From assembly GCF_002368415.1 (NCBI RefSeq), contig NZ_AP018291.1:310001-374000 (forward strand): a stretch of 64,000 bases of DNA, read 5' to 3'. The notes below the pieces were generated by a model that worked only from the letters and a program-made list of their open reading frames with translations, was not told the DNA's origin and did no database searches. The DNA is from Calothrix sp. NIES-4105 (GTDB taxonomy: Bacteria; Cyanobacteriota; Cyanobacteriia; Cyanobacteriales; Nostocaceae). The translations under genes were made by a program, and so were the position numbers. Shown here one piece after another: positions 17,078 through 27,040 of the stretch; position 1 is the first letter of the stretch, and each line of letters starts with the position of its first letter.

Positions 17078-20000
17078 CTATTTTTGTTTAAACCATTGGT
17101 AACAAACTAGTTGTACTTCCTCCTCCTTAATTAAGGAAAGTGTGGTAGTATCCTCTTGCTGCTCCTCAATTTCGTTATATAACTGTTGGTCAACGAATAA
17201 CTCATCAAGTTCTGTCAGCAAGGCGCCGATGTCTTTACTATCAGCGTACTTATCCCAAATTACCTTGATGTCTTTTTCATAAGTACGCAGGTTAACTTCC
17301 TTAATAGTTAATAGTACCCGCTCTTTGGCTTCTGCTTCTGCTGACTCTTCCTCAAATTGGTTAGCTTGGGTCAAAGCAGTTTGTACTTTTAGCAGTAATT
17401 TAGGAAGTGCAGCTTGCAGGCGCCCGCTTGTTTGTCGTCTTTGTAGGTCTGACAGCAAGTTACGCACCGCACCCTCTAATACAGCAAAAATTGCATTGTC
17501 AAACTCAACTGGTGGTAAACTTTCAGGGCTAGGAAAATCATCTGGCTTGCATTGTAACCACTTGAAGATTTGACGTTTCTCGCTTACAAGTCTACTGGGG
17601 TCGGTTGATATAAACCCGTTAATTCGAGGATAAAAATGCCAGAAGTGTCTATCGCGCGCGCGGAAAGCAAGAAATATTCCACCATTAGGATGTTCGTTAA
17701 GTAAACAATGACTTGTACTATGAATACCTAAAGGAATTTCCTCTGCTGCTTCTTTGCCCACTTGTTGAATAAACTCTAGTAGGGGAAAGCGCATTTCATC
17801 GAGGGATACTAAATCAGCAGCTTGCTCTAATTCTTCTAAAATCTCTGCTTTTTCAGCATCAGTATCCGCTTCCTTCAGGCGTCGTAATTCCTCCAAGCTA
17901 CGTTGAGAAACAGTTTCTCCTAGTACGCTTGCATCAAGTCCTACTTCGCGGTCAATCATCGCAATGCGCGCTTGTAACCTGGCAACAAGTCCTAGTAAAG
18001 TTTCTAAACCTTCTTCGGGGAAGCAGTTGTAAATAAACAGTTCATCAAAATCTGTACCTAAACGGTCAATACGTCCCGCGCGCTGAATCATCCTTACTGG
18101 GTTCCAATGCAAGTCATAATTAACTAAAACACCAGCGTCCTGTAAGTTTTGTCCCTCTGACAGTACATCAGTACAGATAAAAATGTCTATTTCCCGGTCT
18201 TGGTAAGCTTGTAGTTCTTCCTCCGAGAGACAGTTGGCTTTTGGTGCAAAGCGCTTAACTTTCTCAAACCGTTGTTTACTGGGAGTTGTCCCTGTAATTA
18301 AATCAATGGCAGGCGCCTGTTTATCTACTTTCATCGCATCTAACCACTGAGTATCTGCCTGTAACTCGTTGTAAACGTATTCAGCAGTATCTTTAAAGTA
18401 GCTAAACACTAGTACTTTTTGACCTTTAAGTTGTAACAGCAGTTGTTTAAACGCTAACAATTTCAGGTCATAATCCTGGTTAGCTTCTACAGTTTCTCGA
18501 ATTGTTTGGAGCTTAGAGAGAATATCAGTAAGAGTGTTACAGTCATCAGCTATTTGTCTTCGTAGTTGATTAATTTGATAATCTTTCGCATCAATCTCAT
18601 GTAACGAACCTATTAGCTCGTCAATACCGATATTTTCTTCTTCATCGGTTTCTGCTGATAATATATTACGAAACTTTTCGCTATTTAATAGTTTACCTTG
18701 TTGTAGGTAAGCATCAAACTCTTGCTGAAATTTCTGTTGATACAAAATACTATTTCCAAAGGCAAGTAGTGAACTTTCCAAGCGTTTGAGAAACAATGAC
18801 TTCATTAAAGCAACTAGTGCTTCATTACGTTTAACCTGTGCTTCATCCTGCTGATTTTTCTTTTTCTTAAACGCTCGTATGTTATAAGGCGCCAGGTTGA
18901 GTTGGTCGATTTGGTTAGCGATACCAGCGTAAAGCCCAGCGAAAATGTCCTCAAAATTATAGGTAAATTGTTCTAACTGACGTTTGGGAAAATGAATTTC
19001 TTTACCAGCAATAAATATTTGTTCTCCTGCTTCCTGTCGCTTGATAACATCCTGGCGGCTGCGGCGTACCATCGTTTGTAGCAGTAGCTCTGTAATTTCT
19101 ACGCTACCTTTGGATAGGTCTTTAAAATAACCCCTAAGATTGCTAATTCCCCACTCTCGGTAGTACGATTCCTGGTTACGGGTAAGTAGCAGTATTTGGT
19201 GGTAAAGGTCATAAATACTATTATTGATGGGTGTCGCGGTTAGCAACACTACTCGCTTATTACGCTTACCGCTACCAATCAACCGCTGTAAGTTACGGTA
19301 ACGATTAGTGGCAGAGTTGCGGAAGTTATGCGATTCGTCCACTAGTACCAGGTCGTATTTACTAAACCGCTTTACGTCGAAACCCTTACGGCTAATTTCT
19401 TCTTGGGAGACAACATCAGCTTTAATCCCAAACTCATCCAGCTTCTTAACCCATACTAATTCTCTAAGTTGGGCAGGACAAACAACCACAGCACGCGGAA
19501 CATATCCAGGGCGCCTGTCTTTAATTAAGTAGTGGTCTAATAACCGCAACCCAATAAAAGTTTTACCCAGCCCAACCGCGTCAGCTATTATACAAGCTTT
19601 ATGTCGCTCCAATAATCTCACCGCGCGCTCAAACCCTTCCTGCTGGAAACTTGCCAGTTCTAATGATGTGCGGTCATTTCCTCCAGAAAGTACAGTATCA
19701 TCTTTAAATAACTCATACAGAGCTTTTACAAATACTTGGTAAGGAGTATATTGCTTGCTACCAAACTTCGAGGCGTTAAGGGCATCTATTAATTTAGTTT
19801 TGTAATTAGTATCTACGCTTGAGTCTTTCCAGAATTTTTCAAACCAATTATTGCGGAGGTCGCGCGCGATTGCAGTTTGTTTAATAAGTACATTGAGTTC
19901 AGTGTTACCATCTAAACCCGATGGTGTAAGGTTACTAGAACCAATGATGCTGTAATCGTCAAATATGTAGGCTTTGGCATGGAGGAAGGGAGTGTCTGTT

Positions 20001-20362
20001 GATAAGGCGCCGTATAGTCTAACTTGAATATGGTCTTGTTGTAAGTAGGCGATGAGACGGTCAATTTGACGCTTATATTCTAAGTTAAGAGGTTCTCCCT
20101 CCAGCTGACCTTGAATGGATGCACGGAAATAGCGTGTTAAATTAATTGTGCTACGTTCTGCTGGTAAAATGGCAGGGTCACGTCCGATGAGTAAACGTAA
20201 ATTGGTAAGTTCGTTGAAGGCGCCTTCTAATCTTATCCAGGCTTCGATACGGAAGAATCCTGTGGCAACGTCAAGGTCTGTTTGGCTATCACCTGAAATT
20301 AGCTCTTTAAGAACAGCTTCAAGTTTGTGGCGGTCGTTATCTATGTAATCGGGTAGGGGCAT
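17078..20362 (-). CDS. PLD nuclease-SNF2 helicase fusion
   Basis: The 1094-aa protein begins with a phospholipase D-like domain (FLHAKAYIFDD and GSSNLTPSGLDGNTELN around residues 125-150, the HxK motif) and continues as an SNF2/SF2 ATPase: IIADAVGLGKTFIGLRLLDH (Walker A near 260), LVDESHNFRN (near 340), LLTATPINN, and a helicase-C domain with LSEGQNLQDAG and MIQRAGRIDRLGTD (near 765). PLD domains in such fusions are putative nucleases, resembling DISARM and Mokosh components. It starts 2 bases after the membrane-protein reading frame ends and lies downstream of a DNA methyltransferase on the same strand. I infer the translocating and cutting subunit of a modification-based restriction system. 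Confidence 0.85.
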   Translation of the reverse strand: MPLPDYIDNDRHKLEAVLKELISGDSQTDLDVATGFFRIEAWIRLEGAFNELTNLRLLIGRDPAILPAERSTINLTRYFRASIQGQLEGEPLNLEYKRQIDRLIAYLQQDHIQVRLYGALSTDTPFLHAKAYIFDDYSIIGSSNLTPSGLDGNTELNVLIKQTAIARDLRNNWFEKFWKDSSVDTNYKTKLIDALNASKFGSKQYTPYQVFVKALYELFKDDTVLSGGNDRTSLELASFQQEGFERAVRLLERHKACIIADAVGLGKTFIGLRLLDHYLIKDRRPGYVPRAVVVCPAQLRELVWVKKLDEFGIKADVVSQEEISRKGFDVKRFSKYDLVLVDESHNFRNSATNRYRNLQRLIGSGKRNKRVVLLTATPINNSIYDLYHQILLLTRNQESYYREWGISNLRGYFKDLSKGSVEITELLLQTMVRRSRQDVIKRQEAGEQIFIAGKEIHFPKRQLEQFTYNFEDIFAGLYAGIANQIDQLNLAPYNIRAFKKKKNQQDEAQVKRNEALVALMKSLFLKRLESSLLAFGNSILYQQKFQQEFDAYLQQGKLLNSEKFRNILSAETDEEENIGIDELIGSLHEIDAKDYQINQLRRQIADDCNTLTDILSKLQTIRETVEANQDYDLKLLAFKQLLLQLKGQKVLVFSYFKDTAEYVYNELQADTQWLDAMKVDKQAPAIDLITGTTPSKQRFEKVKRFAPKANCLSEEELQAYQDREIDIFICTDVLSEGQNLQDAGVLVNYDLHWNPVRMIQRAGRIDRLGTDFDELFIYNCFPEEGLETLLGLVARLQARIAMIDREVGLDASVLGETVSQRSLEELRRLKEADTDAEKAEILEELEQAADLVSLDEMRFPLLEFIQQVGKEAAEEIPLGIHSTSHCLLNEHPNGGIFLAFRARDRHFWHFYPRINGFISTDPSRLVSEKRQIFKWLQCKPDDFPSPESLPPVEFDNAIFAVLEGAVRNLLSDLQRRQTSGRLQAALPKLLLKVQTALTQANQFEEESAEAEAKERVLLTIKEVNLRTYEKDIKVIWDKYADSKDIGALLTELDELFVDQQLYNEIEEQQEDTTTLSLIKEEEVQLVCYQWFKQK

Positions 20363-20364
20363 TT

Positions 20365-20904
20365 TTATTTGGATAGATTCTCTATATCATTTACAAATGT
20401 GCCTAAAATGGTAATTTCATTGAGTTTATTATTTTGATGTCCTAAATCTTTTCGCATTGCTAATAGCATTTTACCAAATATAAGAATAGGATTATTTACA
20501 TTATTTTGCATATCATTATTTGTTATTTGTCGAAACTAAATATGAAGTTTTAAAACTTCATCAGAAGCCCAAAGAATCAAGTCAGGTGTCATATCAGAGA
20601 ACCCTTGAGCTAACTCATCTTCAGTTTTAGGCATCTTTCCTAATTTACTTGCCAATATAGAATCAAAGAAAAAATTAATAACCTTATCATATATTTCAAC
20701 CTTCTTAGGTTTTTGTTCATTACGAATTTGAATATTTAAATTACCAGCAACTGTAAATAGTGTACCAAATAAAGCAATCAAAATTCCGATAAATCGCCAA
20801 GGCGCCTGACCAATCTCATGGAATAATCCTATAATTATCCCTCCAAGCATGGCAATTGCAATAATTCCTAGACCAATACTTTGCCAATTAGTATCATTTT
20901 TCAT
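20365..20904 (-). pseudogene. Membrane protein gene with one in-frame TAG
   Basis: Two transmembrane segments (IGLGIIAIAMLGGIIIGLF and a second FIGILIALFGTLFTVAG) are followed by a cytoplasmic part ending DLILWASDEVLKLHI, then TAG at 20536. The same frame continues FRQITNNDMQNNVNNPILIF, then GKMLLAMRKDLGHQNNKLN and a stop at 20365, two bases before the helicase ATG. Similar membrane proteins elsewhere run through this region without a break, in my recollection. So this is a nonsense mutation, a sequence error or readthrough. Without the stop the gene would be 179 aa and tightly coupled to the helicase. Confidence 0.75.
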
Positions 20905-20976
20905 AGACCTTACCTATTTAACCAATTTCTACAATATATTCAATAATAATTTATTATAGTTTGATAAATAAACAAA

Positions 20977-21369
20977 CTATTTAGCTAAATATTTTTCTGC
21001 TTCTAGTTTAAGTTTATCTCCTTCTAGTAGAATTTTGTCAATGTAGTCTTTTATATCTATATAAGGCTGCCTTGCATTAATCTTCTCTGACTGAATAGCT
21101 CTTCTTGTACTTTGCCGCATCTGTCCAGCCCATTTACGTTTACCAAATAAATCTAGTCCAACTGAAATAATACTATCAGGAGTAGATTGTGTTGCTTGCT
21201 GATTAATTTCTTTAATAGCTAGATTAATTTCCTTTTTAATAGCCTTTAACTGTTTTTGAATCAAATTAATATTTTTTACTTGTAGCTTAACTGATTTAGA
21301 GTTATCTAAAGTTAAAGGCATTTTTTGATTTAACTGATAAACTTGTAATTGAGTCTGCTGTAAATTCAT
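20977..21369 (-). CDS. Coiled-coil hypothetical protein of the restriction operon
   Basis: This 130-aa protein is mostly helical, Lys/Gln-rich, with a coiled coil (INLIQKQLKAIKKEINLAIK) and a short hydrophobic middle (STPDSIISVGLDLFGKRKW). I do not recognise the family. It begins 2 bases after the methyltransferase stop and precedes the membrane protein, so it belongs to the operon. A scaffold or accessory role is possible but not shown. Confidence 0.7.
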   Translation of the reverse strand: MNLQQTQLQVYQLNQKMPLTLDNSKSVKLQVKNINLIQKQLKAIKKEINLAIKEINQQATQSTPDSIISVGLDLFGKRKWAGQMRQSTRRAIQSEKINARQPYIDIKDYIDKILLEGDKLKLEAEKYLAK

Positions 21370-21371
21370 AA

Positions 21372-24300
21372 TTACTTGCCTTTAATAAATTTAATTTCTT
21401 CAGCCGTTAATCCATATAAATGAGCAACTCTATCATCAATTTCTGCTTCCCACTCATATACGTTATCACTTTTAGCATTGAGACAATTTTGAACTAAGGT
21501 TTCAATAATAAGGCTATCTTGCTTTGAGGCTTTAGCAATGGGTATTTGTGTTACATAAGTAGGTTTGAACTCATAAAATCCCCCCTGCTTTGTAGAAGCA
21601 ATTTGGCGAATAAACCAACCTAATAATTTAGAGTTTAGTAATCCAAGCAAATAATTCACATTATCTGTTACACAAATGGAAGTTTTATCATTACCAAAAT
21701 AGCCAGCATAATCTGCTGCATACTCAATGTTTTGAGTAATAGCTGGTATAAAAATTTTGTTTTGATTAAACTCTTGCCAATAAGTAGCAGCGCATCTTTG
21801 CAAAGCATACCACTCATATCTAATTCCTGTTTCTGCTTGATTTCGCGCTGATAACTTAGATTTGAAATTAAGTAAATATTTATAAATAGCTGGATATTGT
21901 TTTTGAAATTGTTTTTCAGCCCGAAGTGAGGCTCCTTCGATTGAATTATCATCATGTAAAGGAAAGTGCCAGGGAATAAACAGCAGCCACAAATCTGGAT
22001 TTTCAACACGCCACCGCTTTACATCCCGACCTCTCAAAAAGGGCTTTAGGACTTCAGCAGATGATTCGTGTTCAGCAATTAACCTATCCCGTGTTATTCT
22101 ATCAATAACAAATGCTTCATTTAAACCTGTTTTAATGCCATAGTAAAATCTACCTTTGACATACTCGCCTAATGGAGTACCTGCATTTCTCAACTTATTC
22201 AATAACCTGAACACTATTGGAGACTCTAACTGCCACCCATCAGCCCCTAACTCTTTCTGAGGCATGTAAAAGCTTTGATTTTTAAACACTGGGGTAAACT
22301 CATCAAGAGTTTTCCCTGCTTGCCAATTCAACACGCGCGCTTGTTGATTATTTGGCTTGTCCTTGCTAACTAAAATAATACTAGGGTATGCGATTGCTTC
22401 AAATACTGGTGTATCTCCAAAATCAATCAGCAACTGCACTTGTGATTTTTCCCCTAAAAATTGACGCAACTTTTCGCCATAGCCTGCACGAAAGTATTTA
22501 TTAGATGTAATATAGTTAAGATAACCCTTAGATTTCAATAGATTAAATCCACGCTCATAGAAGTAAACAAAGAGGTCACCTACCCCAGTATAACACTCAT
22601 ATTCTTCCTTAAGTGCAGGTTTTAATTCTTTAATTTGCTCCTGTCTGACGTAGGGTGGATTCCCAATTAAAATGTCAAATCCTCCCTGCTGTTGAAACAC
22701 CTCATTAAAATGTAAATGCCATTGGAAAAAATTAAGCGCGCGCATCCTGTTTTCTACATCAGTTGCAAACTTATCCAACTCAACTAACTTATCAGCAATC
22801 TCCTTTCGCTCTCTTTCTTGAGCTTTGTTAACTTTCCCTTTCATGAGCTTAATCTTGTTTTCTAGCTCTTGTTGCTTTCCAAACCAAAAAGAACGACGGT
22901 CAGCAATTGCAACCCGAAACACATTTTTCTCAGCTTGTACAATCTTTTCTCGGAGAGCTTTTCGTTCATCAGCATGAGATGTGAAATATTGATGCTGCAA
23001 GTCTACTACAGGTTGTATAGCAGCTTGTATAGGAGTCACAGCCAGTAATGTTTGCTGGTCTTTGGTAGGGTCAGGAATTAACCTTTCCCCGTTAATCGTA
23101 GAAATTAACGAATCCCCACACATTAACTTATAATCAAGATTGGGCAATGGTTCCACATCATCAATTGTAGGAATATCCACTACCATCGATAGCCACATTC
23201 GCAGCTTGGCAATTTCAATAGCTTCGGGCTTAATGTCTACCCCATAAAGGTTATTGGCAATAATATCTCGCTTCCATTCGCTGATAGTTAGACTACCTCG
23301 CTGCACAGTCATGCCTTCCCGGCGCGCGATTACCTGTCGCACAGCAAGAATTACCTGCATCATTCCCAGTGGATAGGCGCCTGATCCAACTGCAGGGTCG
23401 CAAATTGTGACCGATTCTAGGGCTTGCTTTAACTTCTTTGCTTGTTCTTTTGTTAGCAGTTTCTTAAAGTCAGTGTCAGATAAATCACCTTCCTCAGCTT
23501 CTATAAGTTTTTTGATATCGTCTACATCCATGCTTGTAGAATCAGCTAAATAGCGCGCGAGTGACTCTATACACATAAAATGCACGATACCGCGCGGTGT
23601 GTAAAAAGTACCACTTTGTCCGCGCTCGTCAGCTGCTAGCAAGTTTTCAAACACCTTACCAAGCATCTCAGGGTCAACGGCTGCTTCCTCATCTCCTTGA
23701 ATATTTTCAGCAACAGTAAAGTTATGGCCATTGAAAAACTTGATAATACTTTTCTCACCAGATGGGTCAAACAGGGAATTAGGAAGTTGGATTTGTGGTG
23801 GTGTCTCCAATCCAAGAACGTCTTTTACATCAATTCCATAATCTCGGTCAAATAATCCACCGTTAAGATAAGGAATTTTGCCCCACGGCGATTCATGATT
23901 AGGACGTTGCTTGTTTAGCGTCTCAAAAAAGACTGGTTCTAGGAGCTCGCAGTAAAAATCTGTGTCGTCTGGTTCCGAACGCCTAGGATACTGATTTTTG
24001 AGAAAACTACGGTCTCCTCCCAAGAATCCTTTTTTTTGTAAGAAGTAAAGAAACATTACTCGGCCAAGGAAGCGTTGAGAGAATTGGTGTAAGCGACTTT
24101 TATCTTCAAAGTAAGGATGAGGATTATTAGCTTTAATTACCCGCTGTACTTCCTCGAATATCTCTCGATAGCCTCGATAAAACTCTTTGGTAAGCTTTTC
24201 AACATCAAAAGCTTCACACTGAGATTCATACAATTTTTGAGGACTAAGGTCGCGGGCGGCGATTGCCTCTAAACGGTCACGGTCGTAGTTAGTGGGATTA

Positions 24301-24722
24301 ACACGGTCAACTAACAGCTTGCGGATGCCAACCTTTAAATTCATATCAGCATCAAAGGTTTTTCGGGGATTAACAAGCATCATCTGGTTATAGTCTTTTG
24401 TACCTAATAGCAAGAAGTTTGAAGGGCGCCTGCAAAGACTTTGAGCAACTGACCGCATTCGATTACTGGCAGTACTAGGTGATTGCCACTCGTCATAATT
24501 TAGCTGAAATAATAAAACTTGTAGTGACTCGCTACCTTTTCTATGGTCAGCAATCATATATGCATCCCAGATAGCTTCAGCGCTACGCGAGGGCAAGTCT
24601 AATTCATCAATAGCTAACTGTTGAGATGAAGCATTATATCCAAGCTTTTTAAAGAGGAAAGCTATTTTATCTGCTGAATTTATATTACAAATATCATCTA
24701 ACTGTAGTAACCGCGTTGCCAT
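21372..24722 (-). CDS. Type IIG/Eco57I-like adenine DNA methyltransferase
   Basis: At 1116 aa this is a large gamma-type N6-adenine methyltransferase. Visible motifs are SGTFYTPRGIVHFM (upstream of motif I), VTICDPAVGSGAYPLGMM (motif I, near residue 440) and DILIGNPPYVRQEQIK (motif IV, near 685). The N-terminal 350 residues lack an obvious PD-(D/E)xK nuclease, and the C-terminal region (after about 800) resembles target-recognition domains of Eco57I/PglX-type enzymes. It is the first gene of a minus-strand operon with the coiled-coil protein, the membrane protein and the PLD-SNF2 helicase. It probably marks host DNA so that the helicase-nuclease attacks unmodified DNA. Several GCGCGC sites lie inside it. 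Confidence 0.85.
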   Translation of the reverse strand: MATRLLQLDDICNINSADKIAFLFKKLGYNASSQQLAIDELDLPSRSAEAIWDAYMIADHRKGSESLQVLLFQLNYDEWQSPSTASNRMRSVAQSLCRRPSNFLLLGTKDYNQMMLVNPRKTFDADMNLKVGIRKLLVDRVNPTNYDRDRLEAIAARDLSPQKLYESQCEAFDVEKLTKEFYRGYREIFEEVQRVIKANNPHPYFEDKSRLHQFSQRFLGRVMFLYFLQKKGFLGGDRSFLKNQYPRRSEPDDTDFYCELLEPVFFETLNKQRPNHESPWGKIPYLNGGLFDRDYGIDVKDVLGLETPPQIQLPNSLFDPSGEKSIIKFFNGHNFTVAENIQGDEEAAVDPEMLGKVFENLLAADERGQSGTFYTPRGIVHFMCIESLARYLADSTSMDVDDIKKLIEAEEGDLSDTDFKKLLTKEQAKKLKQALESVTICDPAVGSGAYPLGMMQVILAVRQVIARREGMTVQRGSLTISEWKRDIIANNLYGVDIKPEAIEIAKLRMWLSMVVDIPTIDDVEPLPNLDYKLMCGDSLISTINGERLIPDPTKDQQTLLAVTPIQAAIQPVVDLQHQYFTSHADERKALREKIVQAEKNVFRVAIADRRSFWFGKQQELENKIKLMKGKVNKAQERERKEIADKLVELDKFATDVENRMRALNFFQWHLHFNEVFQQQGGFDILIGNPPYVRQEQIKELKPALKEEYECYTGVGDLFVYFYERGFNLLKSKGYLNYITSNKYFRAGYGEKLRQFLGEKSQVQLLIDFGDTPVFEAIAYPSIILVSKDKPNNQQARVLNWQAGKTLDEFTPVFKNQSFYMPQKELGADGWQLESPIVFRLLNKLRNAGTPLGEYVKGRFYYGIKTGLNEAFVIDRITRDRLIAEHESSAEVLKPFLRGRDVKRWRVENPDLWLLFIPWHFPLHDDNSIEGASLRAEKQFQKQYPAIYKYLLNFKSKLSARNQAETGIRYEWYALQRCAATYWQEFNQNKIFIPAITQNIEYAADYAGYFGNDKTSICVTDNVNYLLGLLNSKLLGWFIRQIASTKQGGFYEFKPTYVTQIPIAKASKQDSLIIETLVQNCLNAKSDNVYEWEAEIDDRVAHLYGLTAEEIKFIKGK

Positions 24723-24941
24723 TTAAGTCTTTCCTTCACTTATAAATATCGGATAAAAGTCAAGATACCTAAACTTGATTAGTTTCCTGTTAGCAACGCG
24801 CACAGACATGATTTGGTGGGATTAACAACACCAAATTATTTGTGGCAGATATAATCTACAGCATAAAGCTATCGCTAACTATTGATAATTCAATAATTAG
24901 CAGTAAATAACTGCTAGAAACTAAACTGAGTATTAGGACAT

Positions 24942-25184
24942 TTATTTAATCGAGTACTTAGCAAGTAAATCTTGAGACTTATCGCCCAAATCTACAAGCA
25001 TTTTTTCAATCAACTTTATTGCCATCGGGGATGGCTTCGCACGCGCATTTTCCCAACGATTTACCGTAGGGTAAGTTACGCCAACAGCAGCCGCAAACTG
25101 CTCTTGTGTAAGTCCAGTTAGTAGGCGAACTTCACGAATAAATTGCCCAATTTCTGGTTGTTTAGTTATTAAATTATGAGTCAT
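24942..25184 (-). CDS. Xre-type helix-turn-helix regulator
   Basis: This 80-aa protein has an N-terminal Xre/Cro fold: FIREVRLLTGLTQEQFAAAV and GVTYPTVNRWENARAKPSPM are the HTH. The remaining tail is a short helix. It is upstream of, and on the same strand as, the methyltransferase operon, separated by 219 bases that could hold a promoter. Small HTH controllers of this kind often time expression of restriction relative to modification genes. That regulatory link is inferred. Confidence 0.85.
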   Translation of the reverse strand: MTHNLITKQPEIGQFIREVRLLTGLTQEQFAAAVGVTYPTVNRWENARAKPSPMAIKLIEKMLVDLGDKSQDLLAKYSIK

Positions 25185-26119
25185 TTAACTCCCCACGGGT
25201 GACGTAGTGAGTGATATATAGTGTGTTATATAGAACATCATATTGTTCAGTAAAATAAAGCGTCCTCAGTGAGATTTCGGAAATTTGATTAGCTTCATTT
25301 CACTACTTCACCACGCATTGTAGGCAAAAAAGGTTTACACCCTTTAGTTAAAAGCAATAAAGCTTACACTGACTACATTTACATGACAAGTAGGCATTTA
25401 AGTGTAATTACATAAATGCATTAAAACCATAAACTTGCAAGCTATAAGTCACCTAGTTTTTGAACATGTTTTTAAACGCACGTTCTTGAGAGCTAAACGC
25501 ACAATTAGAAACATATTTATTCCTAGAGAATTTATTTCCTTCAGATTTTATTACATTACCTAAAAGTCGGCGCCTGCGATGCGAACCAAGTTCTAAGTAG
25601 TTGATGTATGTAGTGAATGCTATATCACCTGATATGTTCCTAGGTTACATGAAAATTCCTATAAAAGGAGTGCTTTTATTTACATCTTTAAAATTACCCC
25701 CAGATACTTTTACAGAATTATTAATTTAAGGTGGTGCCAAAACTAAAATTTTGTGCTATGCATTACTAACCTCAAGTTCTAGCACCAACAGGACAAAAGC
25801 TCTAAGAATACGGTGCCTGTAATTAGTAACCTTATTGAATAAGTATTTAGCTTTACACAAAAGGTATAATATATTACGTTTTAGTAGATATAACGCGCGC
25901 ATAGTAAAAGCACCTGTTCCACACGCCGTTCATCAGTTTTTGTACCTGTTACCGTTGCTAAATCACAGAAATTTTGTTCACTTATGGAACCGTTCATCAA
26001 TTTATGTTTATGAGTGATAATACAAGTAATAGTACATTGCCCTAATTGGACAGCAGATGAAAAAACCTGAGTGTCGCATTGCTTCCATAAGGTGGCGCCG
26101 CGACATAATTATTCGACTG
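25185..26119. other. 935-bp gap, no convincing gene
   Basis: The stretch is AT-rich with GGCGCC or GGTGCC sites near 25569, 25736, 25813 and 26094. A 26-codon ORF (MKIPIKGVLLFTSLKLPPDT, from 25648) has no supporting context. The word GGTGCCTGTAATTAG at about 25812 is one of several intergenic copies of an extended motif. Confidence 0.5.
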
Positions 26120-26353
26120 CTATTTACCTTTGGGTAAAGCTGACTTTTCCTTTTGTTGAGAGCTAATTATTTTAGTCTCAGCAGCTTTCATAAAAAAGTT
26201 AGCTATACATATCGCTTTAGGCGCCTCAATGTTGCCGTTAACGAAAAACATCCATGCTGCCGTAGCTGCAATACCACATCCTGTAAGCCTTAACCCACAA
26301 GAAAAAGCAGTGTTAAGTTGTTCTGTGGTAGGCTGAAAAAAACGTTTGATCAT
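26120..26353 (-). CDS. Small hypothetical protein with a hydrophobic segment
   Basis: The 77-aa ORF has an amphipathic N-terminus (IKRFFQPTTEQLNTAF), a hydrophobic Gly/Ala stretch (GIAATAAWMFFV) that could span a membrane once, and a Lys-rich C-terminus. Two GGCGCC sites lie in or next to it. No family recognised. Its ATG is clear and the codon pattern is plausible, but it could be a chance ORF. Confidence 0.4.
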   Translation of the reverse strand: MIKRFFQPTTEQLNTAFSCGLRLTGCGIAATAAWMFFVNGNIEAPKAICIANFFMKAAETKIISSQQKEKSALPKGK

Positions 26354-26529
26354 TGTTGATAACTTTATTGAAGTACAAGAGTTTTGTTAGTAACCACCTG
26401 AACCGCCAAGACCAGGTGTTTTTTTGATGAGAGCAACTGCAAAGCAAAAAATTGATTTATATTTGGCTATCATCAGTTTTTATGTCCTTGTGTAAGAACA
26501 AGCCGTTGTGAAACCAATTTCAGAAAATC

Positions 26530-26742
26530 TTTTTGTTTCTCACGCTTTAACTTACCCGCAAATTAATTTGTCAGATATTTAGGCATCGATAAATTATGGA
26601 TTCATATTCAATCACCTTCCTTGGCTAATAGCTTTTACGGCGCCACCTTAAAGTTCCCGTTCCAACAGGAGGCTCTACTGGCTGGCGCCTGCTGCTAATA
26701 TTCCGGGCTTTAGAATTACTAACTTTCGGTTTTAAGTGGCGC
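26530..26742. repeat. Diverged duplicated block, copy 1
   Basis: Shares with copy 2 the ordered words ACTTACCCGCAA, TTAGGCATCG, AATTATGGAT, AATC(A/G)CCT and CTTAAAGTT, each copy then running through GGCGCC sites to TTTCGGTTT and GGCGCC. Identity looks like roughly 75 percent by eye. The shared word GGCATCG-N-TGAATTATGGAT is strongest. Confidence 0.6.
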
Positions 26743-26823
26743 CTGTTGGCGACCATGTTCACGTGGTTAAAGTTAAATTTTGCTTCTGTCATCGTTGCTA
26801 GAGTTTAATTAACTAATTGGTTA

Positions 26824-27040
26824 CGTCTTTTTATTCCCGCTCTAACTTACCCGCAATATATTTGTCGGATAATTAGGCATCGGTGAATTATGGATCCATA
26901 TTTAATCGCCTCCTGGACTCGTAGCTTTTTAGGTGCCATCTTAAAGTTCTCCGTTTGTTTACAGTCACATTTGGGTATTGAGTGGCACCTACAATTACTA
27001 TTCCCTGCCTCAAAAAGCCAAATTTCGGTTTGCAGTGGCG
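26824..27040. repeat. Diverged duplicated block, copy 2
   Basis: Partner of 26530-26742. On the minus strand both copies can be read as related peptides (AIKYGSIIHRCLIIRQIYCG here against VIEYESIIYRCLNI in copy 1), so they may derive from one small gene or structured RNA. Confidence 0.6.
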
